A stretch of 64,000 nt of DNA, taken from assembly GCA_036267255.1 (NCBI GenBank), contig DATAWK010000033.1:1-64000 (forward strand). The letters are read 5' to 3'. Positions within the stretch are counted from its first letter, which is position 1. Every line of letters starts with the position of its first letter. This DNA comes from DATAWK01 sp036267255. GTDB taxonomy: Bacteria > Acidobacteriota > Terriglobia > Terriglobales > Acidobacteriaceae. Both the position numbers and the translations under genes were made by a program. The notes below the pieces were generated by a model. It ran no database searches. It had not been told where the DNA came from and saw only the letters and a program-made list of their open reading frames with translations. Shown in pieces: positions 17,538-26,476 of the stretch.

Positions 17538-19985
17538 TCAGAAGGTGAAGGAAACGCCGCTGGTGATGCGATCCTGGCGGAGTGCGCTGTCGAGGATGGG
17601 GCCGATGACGGTGATCGAAGTGGGCGAATCGAAGACGAGGCCATTCAGGATGTCCTGCTTGGATTTCGTCCAGAAATCGGGCTGCGAGGTGAGGGTTTCG
17701 CGGAAATCGGCGCGAATCATCCAACGGGGCGTGACGCGATAGCGAATGCCGCCGCCGTAATCCAATCCAAACTGGAAGATGCCTCCGCCTTCAAGCGGCG
17801 GGGTGCTGCCGAAGTTGTAGGCAGCGCTGATGAGTCCGATGTTGCTTAAACCCAGCTTGAACCATGCGGGCGCCTTCTTGATGGGCGCATCGTCCAGATG
17901 CATGAGCTGGAGGGATGGACCAATGGCAAAGAAGGGACGCAAACGCGAGGTTTTGGGGCGGGCATTGATGAGCAGATTGTAGGCGAACTGCGAGGTGCCG
18001 AGGCCGGAGCTGTCGAAGCCGAAGGCGGTTTGTACCGAGGGGCTGCTTGCGTCGGTGTAGAGAACCGCCAAGCCGATGTTGAAGGTGGTAAAGCTGTGAT
18101 CGTAGCTGAATTCGTGGGAAAAATATTTCTGCGAATCGAGAGTGACGGTGCCACCGATGCTCCATCCGTTATCCAGCGAATTTCCAAGCACGAGGACAAG
18201 CGCGTTGGCGGGATCGGCCTTGTCCTGAAAGAAGTAAGCAATAGCGCCGCCGTTGCCGCCGTTGTAGCCGAGCCAGCCGGAGCGGATGCCGAGCTCGACG
18301 GAAGGCGGGGTCCAGCGCAGGGCGTGAGCATTGGCAGCGGGAGACGCGGATTTGGAGTTGGCCTGAGACGGGGGCGCGTAGCTGTCTTCGGGGTCGAAGT
18401 GCTGGTCGATGGTGTACTTGCTGCCTTCAATATCCATGGTCCGTTCCGGGGCGGGGCCTTCTTTTTTCTTTGAGGCAACCAGGTAATGGATTCCGGAGTA
18501 GGTCATGACACCCACGTTGTCGCGCAGGATATTGTTCCGCAGTGTCAGGACGGTCTGGCGCGTGGTGCGGTCGAGCTCGTTGCCATGAATGCGCAAGGGC
18601 GTGCCGTCTTCGGCGGTGGGTTCTTCGACGGGGTCGAGACAATCGTTGAGCTGGAGTACGGCGATCTTGCCGTCGGTGATCAGGGCTTCATCGGTGCCGT
18701 TTTTTGCGTCCTGCGGAACCCAGGGCCGCGAGACCAACTGCACGCCGGTGACGCAGCCGGTGAAGATCATGTCATTGACGACCTTGGCGCGTTCATTGTC
18801 GATATGCGTGTCGATGAGATGGATGAAGGTCTTATTTTTTTTGGAGAAGCCGATGCCGATGTCGTGGGTGGAAGAGGATGTCCAGACGGTCTGGCCCTGC
18901 CAGGTTGGAGACATTTGCCAGATGCGGAGATGGTGGCGTTTGGAAAAGGTGTTGAGGGTCTTGGCGTAGGCGAATTCCGGCGCATCGTCCGCCAGCAGCA
19001 GGGTGGACATGGGGGCGCGGCGGTAGCCCTGATTTTCCGCGACGGAACGAACCGTGCTGTAGGTGGATTGTGCGGTGAGGGTATCGACGGGCTCCCATCC
19101 GCTGGCCTGGAAGGCGCGCTGCAATGCGTCGGCGTTGCCGATGAAGATGAGGTTGGTGAGGTCGGAGGGAACGTTGGCGCCCTTGGTGTAGGTGCGGAAG
19201 GGCAGGCTGCGAACCAGTTTGCCTAAATCCTGTTTGCCTGCCGGAGTGCTGACGATGGGAGGAATGGTCTCAATGTTCTCCTGGGGCAGCACGACCGTGG
19301 CGGTGACCTGGGTGAGCATTTCCGTTCCGGCGGGGAGGGAAATCTCCGGCTCTGAAAATCGCAGAACGGACGTGGAGGCGGCGGTGGTGAAGATGGCTGC
19401 GATGGGGTCTCCGAAGGCCAGAGTGCCAACGACGCCGGAGGTGCGATGGCTCAAGGTAGAGGTGGAACGGATGCCTTGAATGCGGCCTTCCTTGTCGACG
19501 CTCTCGCGAGCATTTTCCACGGATGTCAAACGGCTCTGGAGGGGGAAGGTCTGGCCATCGGAGAGGACCAGTTGATTGAAGACCAGATGGATCTGTGCGG
19601 TCTCATGGACGACGCCGACGCCAACCTTGCGAATGTCCACCACGGTGCCTTCGATGGTGGTGCCGAGGGGCAGGAGAATCCTTCCGGATTCGTTGACCGG
19701 AGAGATGAGGACGCCGGTGATTTTGGTTCCCTTATGCGTGGAATAGGAGCTGATGGGTTGCTGCAGGCGGACTTCCAGGACGGTGCCTGCGGGGATTGTT
19801 TCTGCCGAGAGCAAGGATGGCGCGAGCAGAGCCAGGGCGAAACAACACACACAGGCCGCGCGCACAAAAGCGCATTCGGGCAGCAGAGAAAATGCTCGAG
19901 GCAGGAGGGAGGACGCTCTGAAGATTTCTATTCGCACACCAAGACACGAAAGCCAAGGTACAAAAAGGTTCTTTATGGATGGCAC
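17538..19985 (-). CDS. LssY-domain protein with C-terminal outer-membrane barrel
   Basis: Exported protein of up to 815 residues with three parts. A signal peptide near residues 40-61 (CFALALLAPSLLSAE) leads into a domain starting TIPAGTVLEVRLQQPISS, similar to the small beta domain found on many acidobacterial exported proteins. The middle (about 250-420) matches the LssY C-terminal domain (IFIGNADALQRAFQASGW, HDIGIGFSKKNKTFIHLID). The last 250 residues alternate polar and hydrophobic residues and end in GVSFTF, a beta-barrel with terminal Phe. LssY domains are otherwise seen with membrane phosphatases; no substrate is known. The start is uncertain: the only open choices are GTG at 19985 and GTG at 19937. 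Confidence 0.7.
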   Translation of the reverse strand: MPSIKNLFVPWLSCLGVRIEIFRASSLLPRAFSLLPECAFVRAACVCCFALALLAPSLLSAETIPAGTVLEVRLQQPISSYSTHKGTKITGVLISPVNESGRILLPLGTTIEGTVVDIRKVGVGVVHETAQIHLVFNQLVLSDGQTFPLQSRLTSVENARESVDKEGRIQGIRSTSTLSHRTSGVVGTLAFGDPIAAIFTTAASTSVLRFSEPEISLPAGTEMLTQVTATVVLPQENIETIPPIVSTPAGKQDLGKLVRSLPFRTYTKGANVPSDLTNLIFIGNADALQRAFQASGWEPVDTLTAQSTYSTVRSVAENQGYRRAPMSTLLLADDAPEFAYAKTLNTFSKRHHLRIWQMSPTWQGQTVWTSSSTHDIGIGFSKKNKTFIHLIDTHIDNERAKVVNDMIFTGCVTGVQLVSRPWVPQDAKNGTDEALITDGKIAVLQLNDCLDPVEEPTAEDGTPLRIHGNELDRTTRQTVLTLRNNILRDNVGVMTYSGIHYLVASKKKEGPAPERTMDIEGSKYTIDQHFDPEDSYAPPSQANSKSASPAANAHALRWTPPSVELGIRSGWLGYNGGNGGAIAYFFQDKADPANALVLVLGNSLDNGWSIGGTVTLDSQKYFSHEFSYDHSFTTFNIGLAVLYTDASSPSVQTAFGFDSSGLGTSQFAYNLLINARPKTSRLRPFFAIGPSLQLMHLDDAPIKKAPAWFKLGLSNIGLISAAYNFGSTPPLEGGGIFQFGLDYGGGIRYRVTPRWMIRADFRETLTSQPDFWTKSKQDILNGLVFDSPTSITVIGPILDSALRQDRITSGVSFTF

Positions 19986-20261
19986 GAGGCTACCATAGAC
20001 CGGCGATTTCGACGGCGGAATTTACTGCCGATGCCGGGATGGCTGAAGAATGTACCGGTCACCGGAGGTTCGATGATGCGGCAAGGACGACCAGCTTGCG
20101 AGCGGAAATCCGTCGATTTCGCCAGGGAATGCATGAAATGGAGCAGAGGAGAGATTTTTTGTTTGACTGGGGCAGCGCGGGTGGGTAAGGTACTGCGCAG
20201 AATCCGGTTGATTGCCGGGTATCGCAGCAATCTCTTACAGGGAACGACAGGAGGAAATACG
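19986..20261. other. Divergent intergenic region
   Basis: This gap separates the LssY-domain gene (minus) from the HhH-protein gene (plus) and should hold two promoters. A short plus-strand frame (19979-20188) has no protein character. I see no repeat or named regulatory motif. Confidence 0.4.
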
Positions 20262-20594
20262 ATGCAATACCGGAAACATATTTTGAAGGGATTGATGGGC
20301 GCAGGTCTGGCGCTGGCACTGCTGATGTCGGTGCATGTCTATGCAGCGCCTCACAGTGCAACCGGCGGTGCACAAGCCAGTTCGGCGATGGCTGCCAGTG
20401 CTCCGGTGGACATTAACACGGCGACGGCGGACCAGTTGAAGGCTGTTCCGGGGATCGGCGATGCGTATGCAAAGAAGATCATCCAGAATCGCCCGTACAG
20501 CTCCAAACACCAGTTGGTGAGCAAGGGCGTTTTGCCCGCGGGCGTGTATGCCAAGGTGAAGGGCATGCTGATCGCGTCGCATCCGCACAAGTAG
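20262..20594 (+). CDS. ComEA-like helix-hairpin-helix protein
   Basis: Exported or membrane-anchored protein of 110 residues. It starts with a hydrophobic signal segment (GLMGAGLALALLMSVHVYAA), then a short Ala/Ser-rich linker, then one helix-hairpin-helix unit: PVDINTATADQLKAVPGIGDAYAKKII followed by a second helix pair. The DINTAT and VPGIG elements are those of the ComEA DNA-binding domain. In competent bacteria ComEA binds incoming DNA in the periplasm; whether this stand-alone protein does so is inference. The ATG is preceded by GGAGGAAA. A terminator follows 27 bases after the stop. Confidence 0.78.
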   Translation: MQYRKHILKGLMGAGLALALLMSVHVYAAPHSATGGAQASSAMAASAPVDINTATADQLKAVPGIGDAYAKKIIQNRPYSSKHQLVSKGVLPAGVYAKVKGMLIASHPHK

Positions 20595-20621
20595 CCAAGC
20601 GATTGGTGGTTGAGAAAACAG

Positions 20622-20670
20622 ATTCACCCGCAGTTGGCCGCAGGCGCGGCAGGCTGTGGGTGAATTTTTG
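20622..20670 (+). terminator. Rho-independent terminator
   Basis: Arms ATTCACCCGCAG and CTGTGGGTGAAT pair over 12 positions (one G-T pair) and are followed by TTTTG. The position, 27 bases after the HhH gene, supports termination of that transcript. Confidence 0.7.
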
Positions 20671-20789
20671 TTGTGTGGGCGGGATGGCGAAGCGAGAAAT
20701 GGTCCCGCGCAGGGAAAGATGCTGGAGTGGGGCAGGCAGCGGATTAGAGCAAAGGATTTTTAGTTAAGTTCAGCGAAAAGGAGTATGCG

Positions 20790-21179
20790 ATGCAACGACG
20801 TCACATGATCGTATTACTTGCGTCCGCTGCCATCGGTGGCAGCAATGCGTTACAAGCAAGTCAGACAGGAGAGCAAGGGCAATGCAACCAGGATCACGAG
20901 GCTTGGGTCGCTGAAGTAATGGAGCGCATGGCGACGATCAAGCCCGGCATGACACGAAAGAAACTCTTGACGGTGTTCGCGACCGAAGGTGGGCTATCAA
21001 CGCCGTTGCAGCGCACGTTTGTCAGTCGCGATTGTTCATACTTTCAGGTTGATGTCGAATTCCAAGCTGTCGGTCGTCCTGACCGGGATGAAGACGGAAG
21101 GGTGACATCCATCGAAGACGACGAGGATCGGATTCTCACGATGTCAAGACCATACTTGCAGTTCAGTGTTCTTGACTAA
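20790..21179 (+). CDS. Hypothetical exported protein
   Basis: A 129-residue protein with a weak N-terminal signal-like segment (MIVLLASAAIGGSNALQ). The body contains IKPGMTRKKLLTVFATEGG, which resembles the KPGMT..EV motif opening of small SmpA/BamE-like lipoproteins, though there is no lipobox. The C-terminus is acidic (RPDRDEDGRVTSIEDDED). No family is firmly recognised. The ATG follows AAAAGGAG. It is the last gene before the riboswitch block and does not appear to depend on it. Confidence 0.6.
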   Translation: MQRRHMIVLLASAAIGGSNALQASQTGEQGQCNQDHEAWVAEVMERMATIKPGMTRKKLLTVFATEGGLSTPLQRTFVSRDCSYFQVDVEFQAVGRPDRDEDGRVTSIEDDEDRILTMSRPYLQFSVLD

Positions 21180-21290
21180 ACGCCGAAATAAGTTTTGGCC
21201 AAGCTATCGTAAAGCGCTTACCAACCCGCCATCATTTTTTCTGCTGTTACGGGGGTCGCAGGAAAAAGGATGCATCCCGATATACAATTT

Positions 21291-21463
21291 TGACAGCCTC
21301 CGGTGTTCGGGAAGCGCGGTGCAAATCCGCCACTACCCCGTAACTGTAAGCGCGGAGGGCTCCTGGCACGCACAGTTGTGCAGCCACTGGAAGCTGTTGT
21401 GAAGCTTCCGGGAAGGTCGCCTGAGCCTATGGATGCGCAAGTCAGGAGACCGGCCAGAGGTCA
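21291..21463 (+). promoter_or_regulatory. Cobalamin riboswitch 1
   Basis: A complete adenosylcobalamin/cobalamin aptamer. The 5' part shows GGGAAGCGCGGTGCAAATCC, then GCCACTACCCCGTAACTGTAAG, then the B12-box region GCCACTGGAAGC...GGGAAGG, and finally AAGTCAGGAGACCGGCC. Closing stem P1 can form between TGACAGCCTC and GAGGTCA. It lies more than 470 bases before the TonB receptor start and is followed by a second aptamer, with no gene of its own in between. Confidence 0.9.
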
Positions 21464-21628
21464 CTTCCTGCAGTCTTCGGTTCCGATGGGAGGGCCGAAG
21501 GGCGCGCCTGCTCTGTTGGGATGACAGCCGAGAGCCGCTGCGATGCAATGATTTCCCGTGATGTCTGCGTGGCGGATGCGGTTGCCGGATTTTCCGGGGC
21601 CGGGAACTGCCAGGCAGGGAACGATGAA

Positions 21629-21740
21629 AGCAAAAGCACAGATACAGGGATGTGGTGCGTTGCAGTTATGTGCAGCCGTTCTTTGATCGAACGGCTACGC
21701 CAAGAGCGATGTTCCAACTTACAGCTTCTGTGCTTTTGCT
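21629..21740. repeat. Long inverted repeat in the spacer between the riboswitches
   Basis: A perfect 14-base inverted repeat: AGCAAAAGCACAGA at 21629-21642 and its complement at 21727-21740, ending four bases before the second riboswitch. Inside lies a shorter hairpin with arms AGCCGTTC and GAACGGCT. A 20-codon ORF (21624-21686, MKAKAQIQGCGALQLCAAVL) starts just ahead of the left arm behind GGCAGGGA. Whether it is translated is unknown. Confidence 0.6.
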
Positions 21741-21743
21741 CTA

Positions 21744-21922
21744 GCCGCAGAGTGTTCGGGAAGCGCGGTGCGAATCCGCCACTACCCCGTAACTGTAAGC
21801 GCGGAGAGCAGGGCAAGCACATCGGACGATGCGATGTGCGGCCACTGAAAGCGAGTTGCATCGCTTTTGGGAAGGCGCCTGGGCTCTACGATGCGCGAGT
21901 CAGGAGACCGGCTTTGCGAGGC
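21744..21922 (+). promoter_or_regulatory. Cobalamin riboswitch 2
   Basis: A second full cobalamin aptamer, with core blocks nearly identical to the first: GGGAAGCGCGGTGCGAATCC, GCCACTACCCCGTAACTGTAAG, GGCCACTGAAAGC, GGGAAGGCGCC and GAGTCAGGAGACCGGC. P1 can form between GCCGCAGAG (21744-21752) and CTTTGCGAGGC (21912-21922). It ends 18 bases before the TonB receptor ATG, so its 3' end lies next to the Shine-Dalgarno GAGGGGA. This placement fits control of translation initiation. Confidence 0.92.
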
Positions 21923-21940
21923 ACGATCCGAGGGGATGGA

Positions 21941-24445
21941 ATGACTCGTTATTTTGAATCGTCGTTGATTCGTCTGGCCGTCGCAGCCGTGGTGCTGTGC
22001 GTGGCGCTGCCGATCTATGCTGCACAACCGACCGTGCGCGGTGTGGTGACCGATCCGCTGGGAGCCGATGTTGCCAATGCCCGCGTGGAACTGGTGGCGG
22101 TGCAGAATGTGCAGATGGCTGGGTACACCTTCACGGATGCGCAGGGTCGCTATTCCTTGTCCCCGACGCAGCCGGGACGGTATGTGCTGCGCGTGAGCGC
22201 CAACGGATTTGACGTGACATACAGCCATGAGCTGTATCTGAGGGCGGGGCAGCCGGCGTACCAGGACATTGCGTTGCAACTGGGCAAGCTGGCGCAGAGC
22301 GTGACGGTGACGGCGACGGGCACGGCGACGCCGCAGTCGCAGACAGGAGCGTCGGTGACGGTGCTGGACCAGACGCTGTATCCGCATACGCAGGACATGC
22401 AGGACACGCTGCGGATGGTGAATGGACTGCAATTTTCGACGACGGGGCAGCGCGGCGCGACGACATCGCTGTTCGAGCTGGGCGGCAATTCCAACCAGAC
22501 GGCGGTGATGGTGGATGGCGTGCCGATCAACGACATTGGCGGCGCGGTGAACCTGGCGTATCTTGCGGCAAACGGGATCAACCAGGCGGAGATTTTTCGC
22601 GGACCGGACAGCGCGTTGTATGGCGCGGATGCTTCGGCAGGCGTCATCAACCTGATGACGACGCGCGGGACGACGACGCGGCCGCTGGTGACCTATTCGG
22701 TGGATGGGGGAAATTACGGCACGTACCGGCAGGAAGGTTCGCTGGGCGGGGTGCATAACGCGCTGGATTACTACTCCAACTTTGCGCGGTTCGACACGGC
22801 GAACAGCTACCCGAACAGCAGCTTTCACAATGGCAGCTTCGCGGGAAATTTTGGCTATGCGATTACGCCGCATACGCAACTGCGCGCCACGGTGCGCCGC
22901 GTGGCCGCAGCCAGCGGAGAGCCGAACGCGCTGCTGTTCTACGGCATTGCCGACACGCAATATCTAAAGGAGCACGATCTTACCAGCGGCGTGACGCTGG
23001 AGGATCATGCGACGAACGCGCTGCATTTTATGGCGCAGTACGGCATGCTGCGGCTGCGGTCGCTGAATACCGATCCTTCTCCGGCGGGTGTGCTGATCGA
23101 CAACCCGAATAATTTCAACTGCTATGACAATGCGGGCAATCCCGGCGCGCCGGAGTATGTTGGGCTGCCGGTGACAATCACGGGCGGCAATGGCTACACG
23201 GTGAGCGGGCGGGCGTTTTACAACAACTGCGCGAACAGCAGTTTTCCGGGCACGGACGGGACGCTGACCAATCGCGATTTCTTCTATGGGCAGTCGGACT
23301 ATACGGTGAACCCGAAGCTGGTGGTGTTTACGGCGTTTCGCTACGAGTCGGAGCGCGGCTACACGGCGTACGACTATGCACAACAGAGCGCCAATCGGGG
23401 AAATTTCGACTACATTGTGCAGACATCGGGGAACCTGGGCAGCCGGTTGTATTACAGCGGCGGGGCGGACCTGCCGAATTATTCGGTGTTTGGATTTGAG
23501 CCAGCGCCGCGCGGCACGGTTGCGTACTACCTGGTGAAGCCGTCGGCGAGCGGAATTTTTGCGGGCACGAAGGCGCGCTTCAATTTTTCCAAGGGCATAT
23601 TGGAGCCGACGATTGCCGAGCAGCGCGGATCGATATACGACGTACTGCAGACGTTGCCGAATGGGCAATCCTTGATCACAAAAAACGGGATTACGCCGGT
23701 GGGTGCACAGATGGCGCGCACCTATGAAGGCGGCGTGGACCAGCAACTGCTGGGCAATCGCGCGGTGGTGCATGCCGGCTATTTCCATAACGAGTTCGGC
23801 AACCAGATTGAATTTGTCTATGCGTCGGCGTTGTCGCAACTGGGCGTGCCTCCGGCAGTGGTGCAGGAGATTGCGAATACTTCGTATGGCGCGTATATCA
23901 ACTCGCTGAGCTTTCGCGCGCAGGGGTTGGAAACGAGCATGGAGTATCGCGTGTCGAGCCGAATTTTTGCGCGAGGCGGTTACACGTATCTGAACGCGAA
24001 TGTGCAGCATTCATTTTCCAGCGACAACGAATTTCCGTCGATCAATCCGAAGTTTCCCACGATACAGATCGGAGCCTATTCGCCGCTGATTGGGCAGAGG
24101 CCGTTTCGGCGCGCACCGCAGAGCGGATTTTTCTCTGTGACCTATGCCGAGCCGCGCTGGTATGCGATGGTGACGGGCACGACGGTGGGCGCGCGGGATG
24201 ACAGCACGTTTCTGCTGGATGCGAACGGCGGCAACACGCTGCTGCTGCCGAACCACAATCTCGATCCGGGATACGAGAACATTGGCCTGAACGTGAGCTA
24301 TCAGATCAACAAGCACGCGTCGGCGTATGGGGTGGTGGACAATCTGCTGAGCCAGCATTATCAGCAGGTGATTGGATATCCTTCACTGCCGTTTAATTTC
24401 CGCTCGGGAATTGAAGTGTCGCTGGGCGGGGCGAAGCCGCGGTAG
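21941..24445 (+). CDS. btuB: TonB-dependent receptor, probable cobalamin transporter
   Basis: Outer-membrane TonB-dependent receptor of 834 residues. It has a signal peptide (1-28), a carboxypeptidase-regulatory-like beta domain (about 31-115, TVRGVVTDPLGADVANARVEL), a plug domain (about 130-245, with VDGVPINDIGG and IFRGPDSALYGADASAGVIN) and a C-terminal 22-strand-type barrel. Two cobalamin riboswitches upstream make B12 or another corrinoid the likely ligand; this is inference from regulation. The gene symbol rests on that context, since the domain layout with the extra N-terminal beta domain differs from enteric BtuB. A canonical TonB box was not clearly seen. The ATG follows GAGGGGA. No ABC transporter genes follow; the partners must be elsewhere. 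Confidence 0.85.
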   Translation: MTRYFESSLIRLAVAAVVLCVALPIYAAQPTVRGVVTDPLGADVANARVELVAVQNVQMAGYTFTDAQGRYSLSPTQPGRYVLRVSANGFDVTYSHELYLRAGQPAYQDIALQLGKLAQSVTVTATGTATPQSQTGASVTVLDQTLYPHTQDMQDTLRMVNGLQFSTTGQRGATTSLFELGGNSNQTAVMVDGVPINDIGGAVNLAYLAANGINQAEIFRGPDSALYGADASAGVINLMTTRGTTTRPLVTYSVDGGNYGTYRQEGSLGGVHNALDYYSNFARFDTANSYPNSSFHNGSFAGNFGYAITPHTQLRATVRRVAAASGEPNALLFYGIADTQYLKEHDLTSGVTLEDHATNALHFMAQYGMLRLRSLNTDPSPAGVLIDNPNNFNCYDNAGNPGAPEYVGLPVTITGGNGYTVSGRAFYNNCANSSFPGTDGTLTNRDFFYGQSDYTVNPKLVVFTAFRYESERGYTAYDYAQQSANRGNFDYIVQTSGNLGSRLYYSGGADLPNYSVFGFEPAPRGTVAYYLVKPSASGIFAGTKARFNFSKGILEPTIAEQRGSIYDVLQTLPNGQSLITKNGITPVGAQMARTYEGGVDQQLLGNRAVVHAGYFHNEFGNQIEFVYASALSQLGVPPAVVQEIANTSYGAYINSLSFRAQGLETSMEYRVSSRIFARGGYTYLNANVQHSFSSDNEFPSINPKFPTIQIGAYSPLIGQRPFRRAPQSGFFSVTYAEPRWYAMVTGTTVGARDDSTFLLDANGGNTLLLPNHNLDPGYENIGLNVSYQINKHASAYGVVDNLLSQHYQQVIGYPSLPFNFRSGIEVSLGGAKPR

Positions 24446-24499
24446 GGGAGTGGTGGCACCCGGGATTTCCGTTGAGCGTGAGAACATTCTGCTGCCGGC

Positions 24500-24660
24500 A
24501 AAAAGACCTATGCTAGCTTTCCACCCCAACGGGCACGCCCGCCGGGGACCCCGGTTCGCGAGCATGGGGCACCCGGTTCATTCGTGACGCCGGGATTGTC
24601 GCGGTGGGAATATTCTCTGGATTCTTTACTCCGCGATGCTTCGTTCTGAAGGACTCTCCG
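24500..24660. repeat. Dispersed two-part intergenic repeat, second copy
   Basis: The first part holds AAAAAGACCTATGCTAGC, GGGGACCCCGG and GCGAGCATGGGGCACCCGG. The second part holds TCTCTGGATTCTTTACTCCGCG, then TTCGTTCTGAAGGACTCTCC. Order and spacing match the copy at 8854-9004. It sits between convergent genes and may serve as a transcription stop. Confidence 0.6.
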
Positions 24661-24695
24661 GCGCTCTATCGCAGCAGGAGACATGCTCTCGTCCT

Positions 24696-26444
24696 CTAGT
24701 CGTGGATGGGAGTTTCCAGGTGGTTCTGGTAACACTGCAGCACATCATTTTGTGAAATCACACCTTCCAGCAGGCCGGAGACGGCGCGATTGACCACGGG
24801 CAGAATCGGCCAGCGGTGGAAGTACGGCAGGGTTTCATCGAGCGTCAGATCGGGATAGAGCAGGGGCACGCGATCGTCGGGAAGAGCGGCTTCGATCTGC
24901 GCCTCGTTGGCCTGGATGGCCTTGGTCAACTCATTTATCTGCAATACATACCAGCGATTGTTGCGGCAACGGACGAGGGCCAGTTCGGACTTCTGCTTCT
25001 TCATGGTTTCCTGAATGCCGGCGGGGGCATCGGTGCCGAAGACGACGGGCACATCGGCGGGATGGACGGCGTCTTCAATGCGCAGCGATGTTTCTTCGCG
25101 GGCCTCTTCCATGGAGGGCAGGTTGAGGCCATCCTGCAGCGTAAAGGTTTCAAAGATGGGGACGGGCTGCAGACTGCGGGCGAGCAGATAGGCGATGGTG
25201 TTGGCGAGAATGACGGGAAGGACAATCGAATAATTGCCGCTGACCTCGAGCACCATGAAGACGCTGGTGAGGGGAGCGCGCAGGAATCCGGCGAAGAGGA
25301 CGCCCATGCCGACCAGCGCGTAGGAGCCGATCGAGCCGGTGAGGTGCGGGAAGAACAATTTTTCCACGCTGCCGACCGCGCCGCCAAGCATGGCTCCGAT
25401 GAAGAGCGTGGGTGCGAACATGCCACCGGGAGTGCCGCTGGAGAAGGAGACGGTGGTGGCGAGAATTTTCAGGACGGCGAGGATGAGCAGGACGTGCCAG
25501 AGATATTCGCCGTGCATGGCGTGGTCGATGATTTCATAACCGGGGCCCATGACCTGGGGAAAGCCAAAGAAGCCGATGGCGCCGACGAACAAACCGGCGA
25601 CGGCGGGCAGGAAGATCTGCGTTCTGGCGGGAAGATTGCGGAGCAAGGGGCGCAACCACGCGAGCAGGCGCGAGAAAACGACGGCGGCAATGCCACCGAT
25701 GAAGCCCAGGACCGCGTAGGCGAGCAGCTCGCGGGAGTCGCGAAAGTTGACGCTGGGGATGCGGAACATGGGCGACCGGCCCCAAAACTGCTGCGCGACG
25801 ACAACGCTGGCAAAGGAGGCGAGAACGATGGAGCCGAGGACGGCGGCGCTCCAGCGGCCGATGACTTCTTCAATGACAAACAGGACGGCGGAGATGGGAG
25901 CGTTGAAGGCGGCGGCCAGTCCGGCAGCGGCACCCACGGGAGCGAATAGACGGAGCCGTTCCCGCGACAGGCGCAGGTGACGCGCGATGATGGATGCGAG
26001 ACCGGCACCGATCTGCAATGCGGGGTCTTCCGGACCGAGCGAGAAGCCGGCACCGATGGCCAGGGCAGAGGTGATGAACTTGCCGATCATGGTGCGGAAG
26101 GAGATGTAGCCGTTATAGATGTAGAGCGCGGCCTTGGTCTGGTTGACGCCGCTGCCGCGCGCCTGCGGGAAGAAGTATTTGACCATCAGGGCCACGAGCA
26201 GGCCGAAGACCATGGGAGCAAGCAGCAGACGATATTGGCCGGGGTGGGGCACGGAGCCGAGCAGAAGGACCTGAAGCCACTCGATGGCAATGCGGAAGCA
26301 GACGACCAGAAGACCGGAGAGGACGCCAATAAAAATGGAGAGGACGAGAAAGAGCCGGTCGCCGCGCGTGGGGGCGAGGTGCTGGATCTCGGCTTCGCTG
26401 AGGGATGCCGCAGCAGGAGGAGTCGGCAATGGAGTATCTGTCAC
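24696..26444 (-). CDS. ClC family chloride channel with CBS domains
   Basis: Inner-membrane ClC protein of about 582 residues. Selectivity-filter motifs are GSGVNQTKAAL (about 97-107), GPEDPALQIGAG (137 onward, with the gating-position Glu at 139) and GTPGGMFAPTLFIGAM. The usual GREGP is changed to GPEDP, keeping the glutamate, which points to a chloride/proton exchanger rather than a channel. The C-terminal 150 residues form a CBS pair. The start is uncertain: GTG at 26444 gives a family-like N-terminus, while GTG at 26546 would overlap the upstream TPR gene by 70 bases. Neither has a clear Shine-Dalgarno. It follows the TPR gene on the same strand. Confidence 0.85.
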   Translation of the reverse strand: MTDTPLPTPPAAASLSEAEIQHLAPTRGDRLFLVLSIFIGVLSGLLVVCFRIAIEWLQVLLLGSVPHPGQYRLLLAPMVFGLLVALMVKYFFPQARGSGVNQTKAALYIYNGYISFRTMIGKFITSALAIGAGFSLGPEDPALQIGAGLASIIARHLRLSRERLRLFAPVGAAAGLAAAFNAPISAVLFVIEEVIGRWSAAVLGSIVLASFASVVVAQQFWGRSPMFRIPSVNFRDSRELLAYAVLGFIGGIAAVVFSRLLAWLRPLLRNLPARTQIFLPAVAGLFVGAIGFFGFPQVMGPGYEIIDHAMHGEYLWHVLLILAVLKILATTVSFSSGTPGGMFAPTLFIGAMLGGAVGSVEKLFFPHLTGSIGSYALVGMGVLFAGFLRAPLTSVFMVLEVSGNYSIVLPVILANTIAYLLARSLQPVPIFETFTLQDGLNLPSMEEAREETSLRIEDAVHPADVPVVFGTDAPAGIQETMKKQKSELALVRCRNNRWYVLQINELTKAIQANEAQIEAALPDDRVPLLYPDLTLDETLPYFHRWPILPVVNRAVSGLLEGVISQNDVLQCYQNHLETPIHD

Positions 26445-26476
26445 AGGGTCGTGTCCGTCGTCATAGGTGTGGGGCG

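Noticed and set aside
21521..21940. In-frame N-terminal extension of the TonB receptor through both the spacer and riboswitch 2
   Set aside because: The extension would translate the aptamer and lacks a signal peptide at its start; the ATG at 21941 gives a proper signal peptide and Shine-Dalgarno.
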